A stretch of 64,000 nucleotides of DNA from Amoebophrya sp. A120 (taxonomy: Eukaryota; Sar; Dinophyceae; Syndiniales; Amoebophryaceae). Each line of letters begins with the position of its first letter. The stretch's first letter is position 1. The position numbers and the translations under genes were made by a program. Location of the stretch: the NCBI GenBank assembly GCA_905178155.1, contig CAJINV010000016.1, positions 977,591 to 1,041,590 on the forward strand, written 5' to 3'. Below, one piece after another: positions 10,801 through 22,400 of the stretch. The notes below the pieces were generated by a model. It saw only the letters and a list, made by a program, of their open reading frames with translations, did not search any database and was not told the DNA's origin.

Positions 10801-13800
10801 TAAAAGAAACTTAAACTTCACCTTCGCCTCTACATCTCAGGTGGACAGCAGCACCGGCATCACGACCTCCAAGCGGCGACGTATCACCCGCGGGTCCGCG
10901 ACAATCGATGCCAGACAAGCTGTATGAAATGCAAAAGCATCGTCCTACTATAAATTGCATTACAAATTAGCTCAGCATTAGCATTACAAATGAAGTTTGT
11001 AATGCTGTTTTACCTATATCTTGAGATTTGTCATGCATAACAGCAATTACTACGAGTGCGATACTTTTGCAATTCATAAGGTGACGAGTTTAAGGAAATT
11101 GCAAAAAAGGCCTTCGAAACCGCGATGCTCTCCAGCCCTATACCAAATGTAAAAATGTCTGGGTCTGGAAACTTGTGATGCTGGGCGGCGTCTCATGATA
11201 AGGCTACAGATGCTGGCTCAGCATGACAAGTTTCTGAGCTCCTAGGTGTTGCCTATTCTGCATGACAAACTGCGCTTCTGCATCACAGAAAAGCGAAGCT
11301 CTTGGGTAACGTGCATGACAGACTTAAGAGTCATGCCAGACAAGCATGACAAACATGAATTCTTCCAGACCCAGACATTTTTACAGTTGATACCCTACGC
11401 CCAGCGCCGAAATTCTTGCCAAGATGAAGAATAGCTCCAAGAACCAGAGTGCGGAACAGCAGGAAAAGGACAGCGCGCTTTTCACGCGGAGGCTGAGTCG
11501 CGCGACGAGCGAAAGTGTCAAGCAATTGCGGAGCAACTCTGCAAGTTTGGAGGGCGCAACAAGTACTACAGGTGGAGGTGGCCAAACCACAGCGAGAACA
11601 AGCGGTGGACCAAATACAACAACAGCTACTGGCGGTGGGAATCCGTCGCCAAACTTGCTTTCCATCATGCAGCCGCCGGGCTTCGAAGACATTCAGTACT
11701 ACAGTTCAACATCGAGGGCGGGGACGAATCAGGGAGAACATCAAGGCGACACTGGAACAGGAATGACAGCTGCATCAGCGCCGGGCACAACAACTACTGC
11801 TAGTACTACTTCTAGAATCTTGTTGCCAACTAATGGCGCCGCCGCGGCCATTGATCAAGCGGCTTCTAGTTCTAGCGCAAGCGGAAGCGCACCCTCCAGA
11901 CCACCCGTGCAGCTACCGCCTCTCGGAGAGCTGCAGCAGCAGGAGCCAGCCTTCGCACCGCGATCCCGGTCAGGCTTAGGTAGCGCCGGGATTAACAACG
12001 AGGAGATTCCAGCAGCGAACACTACCGCGGATCATGTCCGGCAAAAATCGTTTAAGAGGCCGCTGCAGGGGGATGACCAACTTCATGATGAAGAAGCCTC
12101 CGGGCAGCTGACGAGAGAAAAAGATCCAGAGAGCAACTTCCTCCCGAGGCATTTCTCCCGGGGCTGCAGCAGTGAGCAGGCCGATGCGATCAACAAACTG
12201 GTCGAAAGTGACAAAGCTCTACAGCTCCCCCACACGCTTTCCGCGCCGAGAATTACGGCGAACAGCTCGGGTTCCTCCGTTCTGTATCAGAAGCACCAGC
12301 AGCATAATACTATCCTGGCAGCGACCACCCGGAAGAACAAGCTGACTCTTCCCGGCAACTCGGAGTCGATTCATTTCTACAGCCTGGAAAACGCGTTTTT
12401 TTCCTCGTTCGCGGCAAGTACCAATTCCCTCCTCTCCGCGAACAAAGAGAAAGAAATTCTGGAATTCGAGCAGACCCTGATCGGCGCCTTTTCCCGCCCG
12501 TCGGTCCTGAGTTGCTGCTTCGTGTTTCATATGAACTTGAACTGCAAAAGTATCGTACTCGTACTAATCGCATTCATGCACTACAAATTTCTTTCTCAGG
12601 GTCAGGTTAAATCCGCATTACAAATTTTCTTTTTCATGCTGAAGAAATTTGTCATGCGATTTATAGATACTAAAAGACGCTGCTTTTGCATTTCATATTT
12701 CAGGGCTTGAGCACGCCGAAATTAGACGTGGACGGCTTTATCGCGGGCACCGCTGAAATCTGGAACCTTCTCGGGGAAGCGAGAAGATGGTTCTCGAATA
12801 GTATTGGTACTGGTCCTCGTGCTGCTGGGTTGTCATCTTCGTCGTCGTTCTTGAATGCCAAACAGCCCCCTACTTCTCAGCCGTTCAACCACGCGGTACT
12901 AAACGGCGCTGCCGCACCATCTTTTTCCTCCACGGGCAGACCACTGAATGTGGTGCAGAATGCGTCTTCCGCGTCCTCTCTTGCAGGTAGTACTAGCGCG
13001 ATAGGAGTTGTTCATCCGGCGAGCGGGAATATTAACACCACAGAGATAAACGAGGAACAGCTGGAGTTGCGGTCCAACCAGAACCACCCAGTAGTTGCAG
13101 CAGCAGCAGCTCCTGGAGGTCCTGCAGCTGGTGCAAATGCAATGGTCAACCTAGTGAATGTGAATAATAACAGCCTGCCATCCGTGGTGGAAGCGGCCGA
13201 TGAATTTGAGGAGGAGCAGGAGGTAGAATTACTCGACAGAAAACAGTCCGCACACGTGCCGGGGATAAGCGATGAGATAGACAACGACGTTTCCTCGGAT
13301 GGTATGATGAACAGAAGTGGCAACTTGATAGAAGACCACGGTGATAATCATGATCCTATCAATGCCGCGGCCGGATCCAATTTCAGCTTGGTCGAACAGC
13401 GTACAGTTCCAGAGCAGCAAGAGAACAACCCGCAGGAGCTGACGAACAACCTGCTTCCAGCAGGACTACAATTACAAACAGACAACGACTTTTCACCACA
13501 CTCAGCTCCACTGCTACCACCATCGTCGAACAAGTTCGAGTATGAGTACCAAAAGTGCCTGCTACTTCTCGAGGAAACTGTTTTCTTCAACTGGCTGTTT
13601 GCCATCCAGCAGGGCCTCGAGCGCATGCAGCCGTCGAATTTGGAAAAGAGAGACCAGCTGCGGACGCTGGTTTTGTACCTGTTATGTCCTGTCTGGGACA
13701 CGGCGGGGTCAAATTTAGACACGGAGCTGAACTCGGCATTAGAAAACAACGACGAACAGAACAGCCTGGAAAACCTCTACAACCGTCTCCCCTCTTTGAT

Positions 13801-16800
13801 CGATATCACGCGAAAGACGAAATCGGACTTGGCGCGAACACTGTCCGGGCAAAGCGCGTCGGAGGTGGTCGGAGGGGGTGGTGGTGGTGGTAAAAAACAG
13901 GGTAGTACAACAGCTTCTGATATGCTTGGCGGCCCCACTCCTGCCACTGCGTTCGCTACCACGGCGACCAGTAGTAGAGTGCCCAGTGGAACATCAGGCA
14001 ACGAGGAGGATCATGGCAACGTAGCTATTTCTGCGAGCAATCATCCTCCTACACGGCCCGCCCTGGTGCGGGCGGACTCCTCGAATGAAGGCTCCAACCA
14101 GCAAGAAACACAAAGACAAACTCCAAAAGCCACCCAGGCCTCCAACTCATCCGAGCAGGACCAGCTGCCCAGCCCAGCGGACCAGCATTTTACAGCGATC
14201 GAAAAGCAGCGCGAGGACTTGTTGGTAAAAACGTTTAAGCTGCTGATGAAGACCATCATGTGGCTGCCCAAGCCGTCCAAAATCGAGTTTCTACACATCC
14301 TGCGCCAGGAGCTGACTGCGTTCGCCTTCGAGCACCGGCTGCTGAAAAGCATGCAGTATGCATTGCAAAAGCACTGTACTCGTATAAATGCATTACAAGT
14401 TTCCTCAGTGTGTTGAGAAATAAAATTTGTAATGCGGATCTACCTTTAAGAATTCGATTTGTAATGCATGACTGCAATTACTACGATTGTGATGCTTTTG
14501 CAGTTCATATGCAGCGCATGGCGCGCGTGATGTACTTCAAGAAGGGACACTTTATGGAGAAAGCCGTCCAGACCCACAACGGCGCCCAGGCCTACATTCT
14601 CAACTATCAAATGCAACTATGTCTGGGTCTGGAAACTTGTGATGCTAAAATTTGCATGATGGAAACACTTCCGAATGCAGACCAGCATGACAACTTTCCG
14701 GAGCACCTTCTCATACTAGGCAGCCCGCATGAGAAGCTGCGTTTTTGAATGACAAAAATGGGCGCGGCTTTTGTCGGTTATGCAGTACAGATTTCCCAGG
14801 AATGTAAAGCTAGCATTACTCCACCAGACCCAGACACTTTTGCATCTGATATCAACATTGACGAGTCGATTTGGCACCACGTGTACCTCCTGGACATGAT
14901 ATTGAAAGGAAAAATGCCCCCCCCCACATCGAGACGAAGTTTCTGATGCTGGATTTCCGTACACAAATCGGATTTGTCTTGCAGTAGAGCACTGCAGGCA
15001 TATGGCAAGCCTGAGCTGAGAGGTTTTGACTTAGGCGCCTAGCATGACAAACGTCTATGCTGTAAGCCGAGCAGCATCGCAAACCGCCTGCATAGTGTGG
15101 CGGTCTCTCTGGGCTTGCCCTCTTGCAAGACAGACATGATTTCTGGCCACAAACCCGCATGACAAATTTTCAGACGGATGCGCTTCCAATATGGGGAGGG
15201 GGGATTTTTCCTCGCAATACATGATTTACGTGAGCGCGCTGCCGTACCTTGCGAAGGGTAAAATTCGGCGGGAGTCTTTCCATCTAAACGTGCTCCTCGA
15301 GCCGAAACCACCGGAAGACGACGAAAACACGGCCGACTACAGGAGGCGAGGAGCAAGAAGTAGACAGGGGACAGCAGCAGGACCTCCCGCACAGGGAGCT
15401 GCAAATCAAAATCCAAACGCTGGCGCTGCTGGTGCGCATCAGAATCAACAAGGAAACCCAAATATGGTAGGGCGAGGAGGGGCCGCTGCTGCAGCGGGTT
15501 TCATGTCCTTCCCGGGTAGTGCGCCGGGTGGAGGTTCTACTAGTAGTGCTGCGCCCTCGTCTACAGGACCACCTCCAGGAGGACCCGTTCTTGGAGGACC
15601 CCCGGCGCCCAACCCCCAGATGCAGATGAGCAACCACATTCACCGATCCCCCTCCTCCGAATCCAACGCGTCGGCGGGTCAAACGCCGACTGGCGCTGCT
15701 GCCGGAACTACGGGCCAGCATCTTCAGACGGTTTCCCAAGGGCCGCAGGTTTATTTTCACACGTTGGTCCCACCGGAGGCGGACCTGTACATGTTTGCGC
15801 AGTATCCAAGAAAAAAAGATTGTAGGTGTAACTTTCTTGGAGGATCAGCATTACAAATACCTCTGGCATGACAGCAAAAACTTGTCATGCGTAGATAGTA
15901 CGTGAAAACGCCCTTGAGTGGACACTACAATGCATGCCGAGCATGACAGACGTGATCATCTTGCATGTTGCGCATCACAAATTTACACTAGCGCCGTTTT
16001 TCTTCTTCGATACGCAGTATTCGAAGAACAAGCCGATCAAACCGCAAGACTTTCTCGACGTCAGCCACCACTTCGACAAGGCCAACCCTTTTTGCGGCGT
16101 CCCGAGACATATGCATTTCAAAAGCATCGTACTAGTATAAATCGCATGACAAGTTCCCTCAGCATGAAAAATGGAATTTGTAATGCGGATTTAGGTTAGG
16201 AGGGAGATTTGTAATGCATGACTGCGATTACTTTTAATACGAGTACGATACTTTTGCAATGCATCAGACAGATCATGAGCTTCATCGCCCATCCACATTT
16301 GTGTCCGACAAAATACAAGCAGAAAGTGCTGGAGGTGCAGAATGCCATGCAGCACGAGCTCGTGGCGCAACGGTCGATGCAACAGGGCTTGATCACCGCT
16401 CTGGCGAGCGGGAATTTGGATCCGCACAACCTGACCCGCGACATGCTGGTCGCGTTGACCCACTTTGTCTTGGAAGTGCGGAGAGACAACCTCGTGCACG
16501 ACTGCTTCCGGGAGCTGGAGAAGGCCACAGAGGCGGACCTGCAGCGGCCGCTGAAGATCAAATTCAAGGGAGAAGAAGGCTTGGATGACGGGGGGCTCAC
16601 GAAGGAGTTTTTCCGGCTTTTGTCCACTGAGGTCTTTTCCGCGGCGTACGGGATGTTTCAAGAGGTCGAGGGGACGCGCGCGGTGTGGTTCAACCTCTCG
16701 GCTTACGATGTGGGACTCACCGCGGAAGACTTCAAGAACATCGGGAAGATCCTCGGACTTGCGGTGTACAACAACGTGCAGGGGTTGAATCTGAATTTTC

Positions 16801-18476
16801 CAAAACTCTTCTTCAAAAAGTTGGTCTCGGAACCCGTCGATCGAACGATCGACTTGGAGCAGATTTACCCGACCTACGCCACCTCCATCGACGCGATCCT
16901 GAACTGGCGCCCGAGCCCCGCCGATCTCCCCATCCACCAAGCGAACCAGCAGTTCGACGACACCTTCTGCCTGGATTTCTCGGTCAGCTACAAGAACGCC
17001 TTTGACCAGAACATCACGGTGGAATTGTGCGAAAACGGGCTGAAAAAAACGGTGAACTACGAAAACCGCGAGTACTTCGTCGATTTATTGTCGGAGTTTC
17101 TGTTGAACAAGCAATGCGAGAAGTTCGTGGACCCACTGAAGCAGGGGTTTCAAACCGTGTGCAACGAACGGTCGGCGATCGCCGGCACCCTGTTTTCGGA
17201 TGAACTGCAGCTGATCGTCGGGGGGGAGCGAGTGCTGGACTTCGACGCTTTGAAGGAGGGGACCACGTACATAGGCTTTGACCGGGACTCGGACTTTATC
17301 AAGAATTTCTGGTCCGTCCTACGAAACTACTCGCTCGAGAGAAAGTATGGAAGCGTCAGGTTTGAAATCGTCAAAGTTGAAATAATTTGTAATGCGTAAA
17401 ATGCATGACCCGCGGCACGTGTGTTGCAGGGCAGGCAAGTGAGGCCGAGTGTAAGCCTGTTTGGGGCTACAGCTCGAGCTGCTAAAGTAGCATGAGAAAA
17501 TCACTCTTCTTTGCCTAAACAGCATATAACAAACTGGATTTAGGGACAGCCGAAATTTGTCATGCGCCACTTAGAAACTGGGTTCCAATTGGCATCCATT
17601 TTATGCATTACAAATTATTTTAACTTTGACGATTTCAAACCTGACGCTTCCATAGAAAGCGGGCGTTCTTGGATTTTGTAACGGGGAGCGACATTCCGCC
17701 GATCGGTGGACTGAAGGAACTACAGCTGAAAATCCAGAAGAACGGCGAGGAGCCCATATTACAATGAAAAATGCCCCTCCCATATCGAAATTCGATGTTT
17801 CTAATGCTGGATTTCCGTACACAGATCGGATTTGTGTTGCAGTAGAGAGCTGCAGGCCTATGCCAAGCCTGAGCCGAGAGGTTTTGACTTCGGTGCCTAG
17901 CATGACAAACGTCTATGCTGTAAGCCGAGCAGCATCACAAACAGCCTGCATAACGTGGCGGACGCTCTGGGCTTGCCCTCTTGCAAGACGGGCAGGATTT
18001 GTGGTCACAAATTTGCATCACAAATCTGAGGCGGATGCGCTTTGAATATGGGGAGGGCGGATTTTTCCTCGCAATAGCCCACGACGCGACTCCCGACGAG
18101 CCACACTTGCTACAACATTTTGCTTATCAAGTGCAAAAATGTCTGGGTCTGGAAGGATGTAACTTGTGATGCTGCATTTGGATTCCAGAAAAATCTGCAT
18201 TGCATGAGTACCAAAAGGAATGTAATTTTTGCTACGCGGAGAGGGCATTTGTCATGCGGAGTAGGCATCAAGAAGCTCTAAAAAAATCTGTGGCGCTAGG
18301 GCATGCATCACAGGCATCAGGGCTCATGCAAAACGTGCATGACAAGTGTCAGAATCTTCCAGACCCAGACACTTTTACAGTTCATATTGCTCTTACCGGA
18401 GTACAGCTCGCGCACAAAGCTGGACCGGCTTTTGCGGATCGCAATTTCCAACGCAGAAGGCTTCGGGATGGAATAA
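7807..18476 (+). CDS. RCC1-repeat/HECT-domain E3 ubiquitin ligase (HERC-like)
   Basis: Sixteen reconstructed exons sum to 2,373 residues: 7807-8815, 8971-9087, 9372-9416, 9729-10651, 10841-10922, 11084-11140, 11398-12529, 12703-14356, 14515-14604, 14857-14899, 15225-15802, 16018-16109, 16271-17345, 17660-17756, 18082-18124, 18392-18476. The N-terminal ~800 residues carry RCC1 repeats (AAGDQHFLALS, IACGENHSLIL, AFSWGSNRRGQLGSG). A long Ser/Gln/Asn-rich region with short conserved helices follows. The C-terminus is a complete HECT domain: GLDDGGLTKEFF, an NIGKILGLAVYNN stretch, IGGLKELQLKIQKNG, then RLPTSHTCYN with the ubiquitin-thioester Cys (about residue 2341, 33 from the end, the usual place). 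Known role of the family: transfers ubiquitin from E2 to substrate via that Cys. Substrate is unknown. Fourteen introners plus one GT-AG intron (10652-10840). Confidence 0.9.
8816..8965 (-). mobile_element. Introner, family B (reverse orientation)
   Basis: Left TATGCATTGCAAAAGCATCG, right CGATACTTTTGCAGAGCATA. Perfect duplication ACGCA (8811-8815, 8966-8970). The interior (GCGGTTTTACCTTA) is reverse-complemented relative to the copy at 3997. Confidence 0.93.
9088..9366. mobile_element. Introner, family A
   Basis: Left TATCCTGAGTAAAAACGGTC, right ACGTGTTTACAAATGATA. Flanks GCCGA / TCCGA (4 of 5). The right terminus is degenerate, yet the frame across it is restored. Confidence 0.88.
9417..9723. 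mobile_element. Introner, family E
   Basis: Left TATGGTAGTGTCAGGATTGA, right CAAACCTGACGCTTTCATA. Perfect duplication GATCG (9412-9416, 9724-9728). It splits an RCC1 signature; joined exons read Q-I-A-C-G-R-H-H-S-L. Confidence 0.93.
10652..10840 (+). other. Conventional GT-AG intron
   Basis: Donor GAG|GTAAGT and acceptor ATCTCAG|GTG, phase 0, 189 bp. No inverted repeats. Confidence 0.85.
10923..11078 (-). mobile_element. Introner, family B (reverse orientation)
   Basis: Left TATGAAATGCAAAAGCATCG, right CGATACTTTTGCAATTCATA. Flanks AGCTG / AGGTG (4 of 5). Interior GCTGTTTTACC marks the reverse orientation. Confidence 0.9.
11141..11392. mobile_element. Introner, family F
   Basis: Left TACCAAATGTAAAAATGTCT followed by GGGTCTGG; right CCAGACCCAGACATTTTTAC...GATA. 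Perfect duplication CCCTA (11136-11140, 11393-11397). Confidence 0.92.
12530..12697 (+). mobile_element. Introner, family B
   Basis: Left TATGAACTTGAACTGCAAAA, right TGCTTTTGCATTTCATA. Perfect duplication TTTCA (12525-12529, 12698-12702). Interior GGTTAAATCCGCATTACAAA is in forward orientation. Confidence 0.92.
14357..14509 (-). mobile_element. Introner, family B (reverse orientation)
   Basis: Left TATGCATTGCAAAAGCACTG, right GATGCTTTTGCAGTTCATA. Perfect duplication TGCAG (14352-14356, 14510-14514). Interior GCGGATCTACC marks the reverse orientation. Confidence 0.93.
14605..14851. mobile_element. Introner, family F
   Basis: Left TATCAAATGCAACTATGTCT + GGGTCTGG; right CCAGACCCAGACACTTTTGC...GATA. 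Perfect duplication TCAAC (14600-14604, 14852-14856). Confidence 0.93.
14900..15219. mobile_element. Introner, family D
   Basis: Left TATTGAAAGGAAAAATGCCC, right GGGGGGATTTTTCCTCGCAATA. Perfect duplication CATGA (14895-14899, 15220-15224). Only 43 bp of unique exon separate it from the preceding family F copy. Confidence 0.93.
15803..16012. mobile_element. Introner, family C
   Basis: Left TATCCAAGAAAAAAAGATTG, right GTTTTTCTTCTTCGATA. Perfect duplication CGCAG (15798-15802, 16013-16017). Length 210 bp, as in the copy at 2999. Confidence 0.92.
16110..16265 (-). mobile_element. Introner, family B, terminal TA mutated to TC
   Basis: Left TATGCATTTCAAAAGCATCG, right CGATACTTTTGCAATGCATC. Perfect duplication AGACA (16105-16109, 16266-16270). 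The last base differs from the usual GCATA. Confidence 0.9.
17346..17654 (-). mobile_element. Introner, family E (reverse of the 5562 copy)
   Basis: Left TATGGAAGCGTCAGGTTTGA, right TCAAACCTGACGCTTCCATA, near-perfect inverted repeats. Perfect duplication GAAAG (17341-17345, 17655-17659). The interior order is inverted relative to 5562-5872. Confidence 0.94.
17757..18076. mobile_element. Introner, family D
   Basis: Left TATTACAATGAAAAATGCCC, right GGCGGATTTTTCCTCGCAATA. Perfect duplication GCCCA (17752-17756, 18077-18081). Confidence 0.93.
18125..18386. mobile_element. Introner, family F
   Basis: Left TATCAAGTGCAAAAATGTCT + GGGTCTGG; right CCAGACCCAGACACTTTTAC...CATA. Perfect duplication TTGCT (18120-18124, 18387-18391). 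Joined exons read N-I-L-L-L-P-E-Y-S-S. Confidence 0.94.
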
Positions 18477-19489
18477 ACAGATTGCTGCATAGTGATGTAA
18501 CACAAACACTCCGAGAATGAAGTGGCTGTCATAGTAAACACAAACACCAGAGACTCCTGAAACCCAATATCGCCACTCCTGCCCCTTTGAATGATGTCGC
18601 ATCGCCTGGAACATTTCTTATTATTGTTCGTCATCTTCTTCTTCAGGAAAAGCAAAAGATAAGGCAACCTCTTGTTGGCTGCATGTTGTGATGTCGCTGT
18701 CGCAACTTCCCGCTAGTCCAGCCTCCTACGTGCCCGTACTGAATGTTGGCATTTTATTTTGCCCTTCACAAAACCATAACCAACACATAGCAGCTTCGGT
18801 TTCGAGCTCTAACATCAAATCACTATGAGTCCTCGGTGTTGTGTCTCGTACTTCTACTCGTTGCTATGTGCTTGATCTTGATAAATCTGTCGAGCAGGCC
18901 AGGATACAAGTACTCAAACTCGGTTGTTTTTTTTTCGTTTTTTGCAGATCGTGCACGAGACAACTGTAAACTGAAATAAAACCAATGTAAGCTGTACATC
19001 GGTCGTTTTTTCGTGATGTGGTCGAGAAAATCGTGCAAAAACATCATCAAAATCGTCCCACCGAAGAACTCCGTCGCCCTCACCACGTCCTTCGATGTTG
19101 TAAAGCCTATCTGGGCAGATGAAGCTAGCTGCATTAAATTTTTGGCGTGTTTAGGTGTAAAAGTAGCGTCTTAAAAAATAAAATCTGGGTATAAAAAGAT
19201 ATCACCAGTTGTTATCCAGGCCCCGCTACGCCTCAGCCGCTCTCCGATACTGCACATAAAACAAAGTAGAGCAGATCTTTCATCATGTGACGATGCTTAT
19301 CTGGCCAAGAACCTAGCAATTTCGCATCGCCTGGATATTGTTGTTGCTACCCGGAAAGGAACTTCTTTACCCGCACAAAAAAGTTTCTTCGCCAGCTCGC
19401 ACTAGCGGCGCAATTTGATTACCTCCCCAAGGACTACGTACATCAAGACGGTACATCTATCTTCGGTAGTTTATAATACATAAATCAAA
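18477..19489. other. Intergenic region
   Basis: About 1 kb, AT-rich, with no domain-bearing ORF and no introner termini. It holds the 3' flank of the E3 ligase and the 5' flank of the kinase gene. Confidence 0.4.
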
Positions 19490-22400
19490 ATGGCTTCGTG
19501 TCTGGCCGGCATCTGCAGCGCAGTTTGCGGAACAGAGGGAGCTTCCAATAAAGAACAGTTCGCCGCCCTGCCCGGCCGACCCTCGGCTGCAGAAAATGGT
19601 GGTCAAAATGGAGTGTACACCAGCGCCGGCGACCTCGACCCGTCGAAACTGATCGAGGAATCCATGCCCTCCCTCAAGATCAACCTCTCGAACGATCTGC
19701 TGAACCAGATCGCGGCCAAGGATGGCAACGGCTCCAATACCAGCTTCCAGGCGTTGCTGGTGAAAAAGTCGCACTCCGGGAGCCTGCAGACCTATTACGA
19801 AGAGTCGGGTGGGCGGACGGGGTCGCTGTTAGGGGAAGGCGGATTCGGATCAGTCAGGAAGATGGTGCACAAAACGACCGGGAGACTTCGGGCGGTGAAG
19901 AAGGTATTGTACCGAATTATTCTTGGTGAATTTGGTGCGCAGTTTTTGCATTGATTCCTTTTTTTCACTTTGCAACTACATCTTTCTTTGTTTTCAACAA
20001 GTAGAACCTCCAGCATGTTGGGTACTCACTAGGGCTCTTACGATGCTGTCGTAGTTCGCTGGCTTCGTTCGCCGATGTGTCATATCCCCACCAGTCGTGA
20101 TGTCTCGATCTTTGTAGTGCTCGTAACCATATAAATGTTAACATGTTCTCACTGCCAAAACGACACAATCTCATTCTGATCATCTTAGGTCGAAATCACT
20201 GCGGGGAACCTGGCGATGCTTTCCGCGGAGCTGTCCATCCTGCTCCAGCTGGACCACCCTAACGTGCTGAAGGTTTTCGAATGGTACCAGTCGGAGGACG
20301 AATCGTGTCTGTACATTGTCACGGAAATTTGCGACGGGGGCGAGATGCAGGATCTGCTCTTAGAGGGGAAGTCCCAGACAAACGCGGAGGGCCTCCTGTA
20401 TGGCGCTCTCAACTGTTACATTCTCAACTGTTTTACATGAATTCGTGATGCAAGAGCGGCAAAATTGAAAGGGGGAAGATTGCGCCTTTTGCATTACAGA
20501 TTCCGCACAGATTTAGGCACTGTCTAGCCCTTCGCAGATTTGTCATGCGAAGCAGCTTGACCACCTGGCGCCTTAAGGTAACTTTGCATGACAAATCATG
20601 TAACAGCTGAGAATGTAACGTTTGAGAATCCCATATCCTGCTCCAGGTTTTTTCCGCGGTGCAGTACTGCCACCAGATGGGAGTGGTGCATCGGGACCTG
20701 AAACTCGAAAACTGCCTTCTGAAGGACAAACTACAGCGGGCTTCCGACGGGTCTTTATGCATTGCAAAAGCATCGTAATAGTAGCAATTGCATTACAAAT
20801 TTGCTTAGCATTACAAATGAAATTTGTCATGCTGTTTTACCTTGAAAAGGAGATTTGTCATGCATAGCAGCAATCACTACGAGTACGATGCTTTTGCACA
20901 GGATAGTCTCTGATCCAAAACGACGATTTGTCTCACGTGCTGATCAAGGTGATCGATTTTGGGCTCGCCGCGGTCCAACAGAAATCGGTCGAGATCAAGC
21001 AACAGGAAGACGACTACACGCGGGACCCCTCCGACCGCACGACCGCGTCCTGCTCGTTGACGGAGGTGCTCGGCACGCCGTACTACATCGCGCCGGAAGT
21101 GTTGGACCCCTCGGTGCCCTACAACGAGAAGTGTGACGTTTGGGCGCTGGGGATCATGATGTACATGCTCTTGTCCGGCGAGCACCCCTTCGCCGTGGAG
21201 GCGGATTTGCACCGGCGGTCCCCGTATGAACTGCAAAAGTGTCTGGGTCTGGAAGAATTCAAGTTTGTCATGCTTATCTGGCATGACTCGAGAATCTGTG
21301 TTGCATAGGCACGAAAGAGCCCTCTTAACTGTCATGCGAAAAGGCAGCTTGCCATGCGGAATACGTAAGACATGGCACTAGCCACAAAATTAGTCATGCG
21401 TAGCTGCGTAATATTCCGGCGCGTCTATCATTCACTTGTTTTAGCATTACAAGTTTCCAGACCCAGACATTTTTGCATTTGATACCCCGAAGAAACTCTT
21501 TCACCGGATTAAGACGAAGGAGCCGAATATGCAGCGCCTGAAGGACGCGAATGTGTCACCGTCCGCCATAGACCTGATCACGAAATTACTCGTATGCATT
21601 GCAGATATGTCTGGGTCTGGAAAAATGCCAGGTTTGCCATGCTCTGCTAGCATGACTGTCAAGTCTGTCATGCCAGGTACCCAAAAGCGCCACTTTTGTG
21701 TCATGCAAAAACCTAGCTTCTCATGCAGAATAGGCAACACCTAGCGACTCAAAAACCTGTCATGCTGAGCCGTCATTTCTGGCGTTCTCTTGATTCGCCA
21801 ACCAGCATCACAACTTTTCAGACCCAGACATTTTTGCATTTGATAACTCGAGAAGGACTTTCGCACGCGGCCTTCCGCGCGCGAGGCGCTGCAGCACCCC
21901 TGGTGTCAGCGGGCGAGACAGAATTTGATCACTGGCGACCAGGTGGCGCTGTCCGCCCCGCTGCGCAACATGCAGCTCTACTATCAAATGCAAAAATGTC
22001 TGGGTCTGGAAGGATGGAACCTGTGATGCGCATTTCGGAACACACAAGAATCCCTCATGCATAGGTAGCAAGAGGTGCTCAATTTCTCTCACCAAAATGG
22101 GGGATTTGTCATGCGGGTTCGGCATTGCGGAAGCTTCGCGAAGCCTGTGATGCTAGCGCTTCCATGCCAGACCTTCTGTGTCATGCAGAAACAGCGCGAC
22201 GCTTCCAGACCCAGACACTTTTACATTTGATATCTACTCAAAGACGTCGAAACTAGAGCGGGTGTTGCGAACCATAGTTGCCCGGGAGGCAAAGCATCAG
22301 GATCTAGAGGCCCTCAGATACGCCTTCGCTGAGGTACTTATGTTTATGTCGGAACAACTACTGCGTAAAGATCAAGATGGAAGTGTTGTTGTATATGAGT

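Noticed and set aside
16191-16940. Minus-strand ORF opposite the HECT domain
   Set aside because: Antisense shadow; the + strand reads a complete HECT domain.
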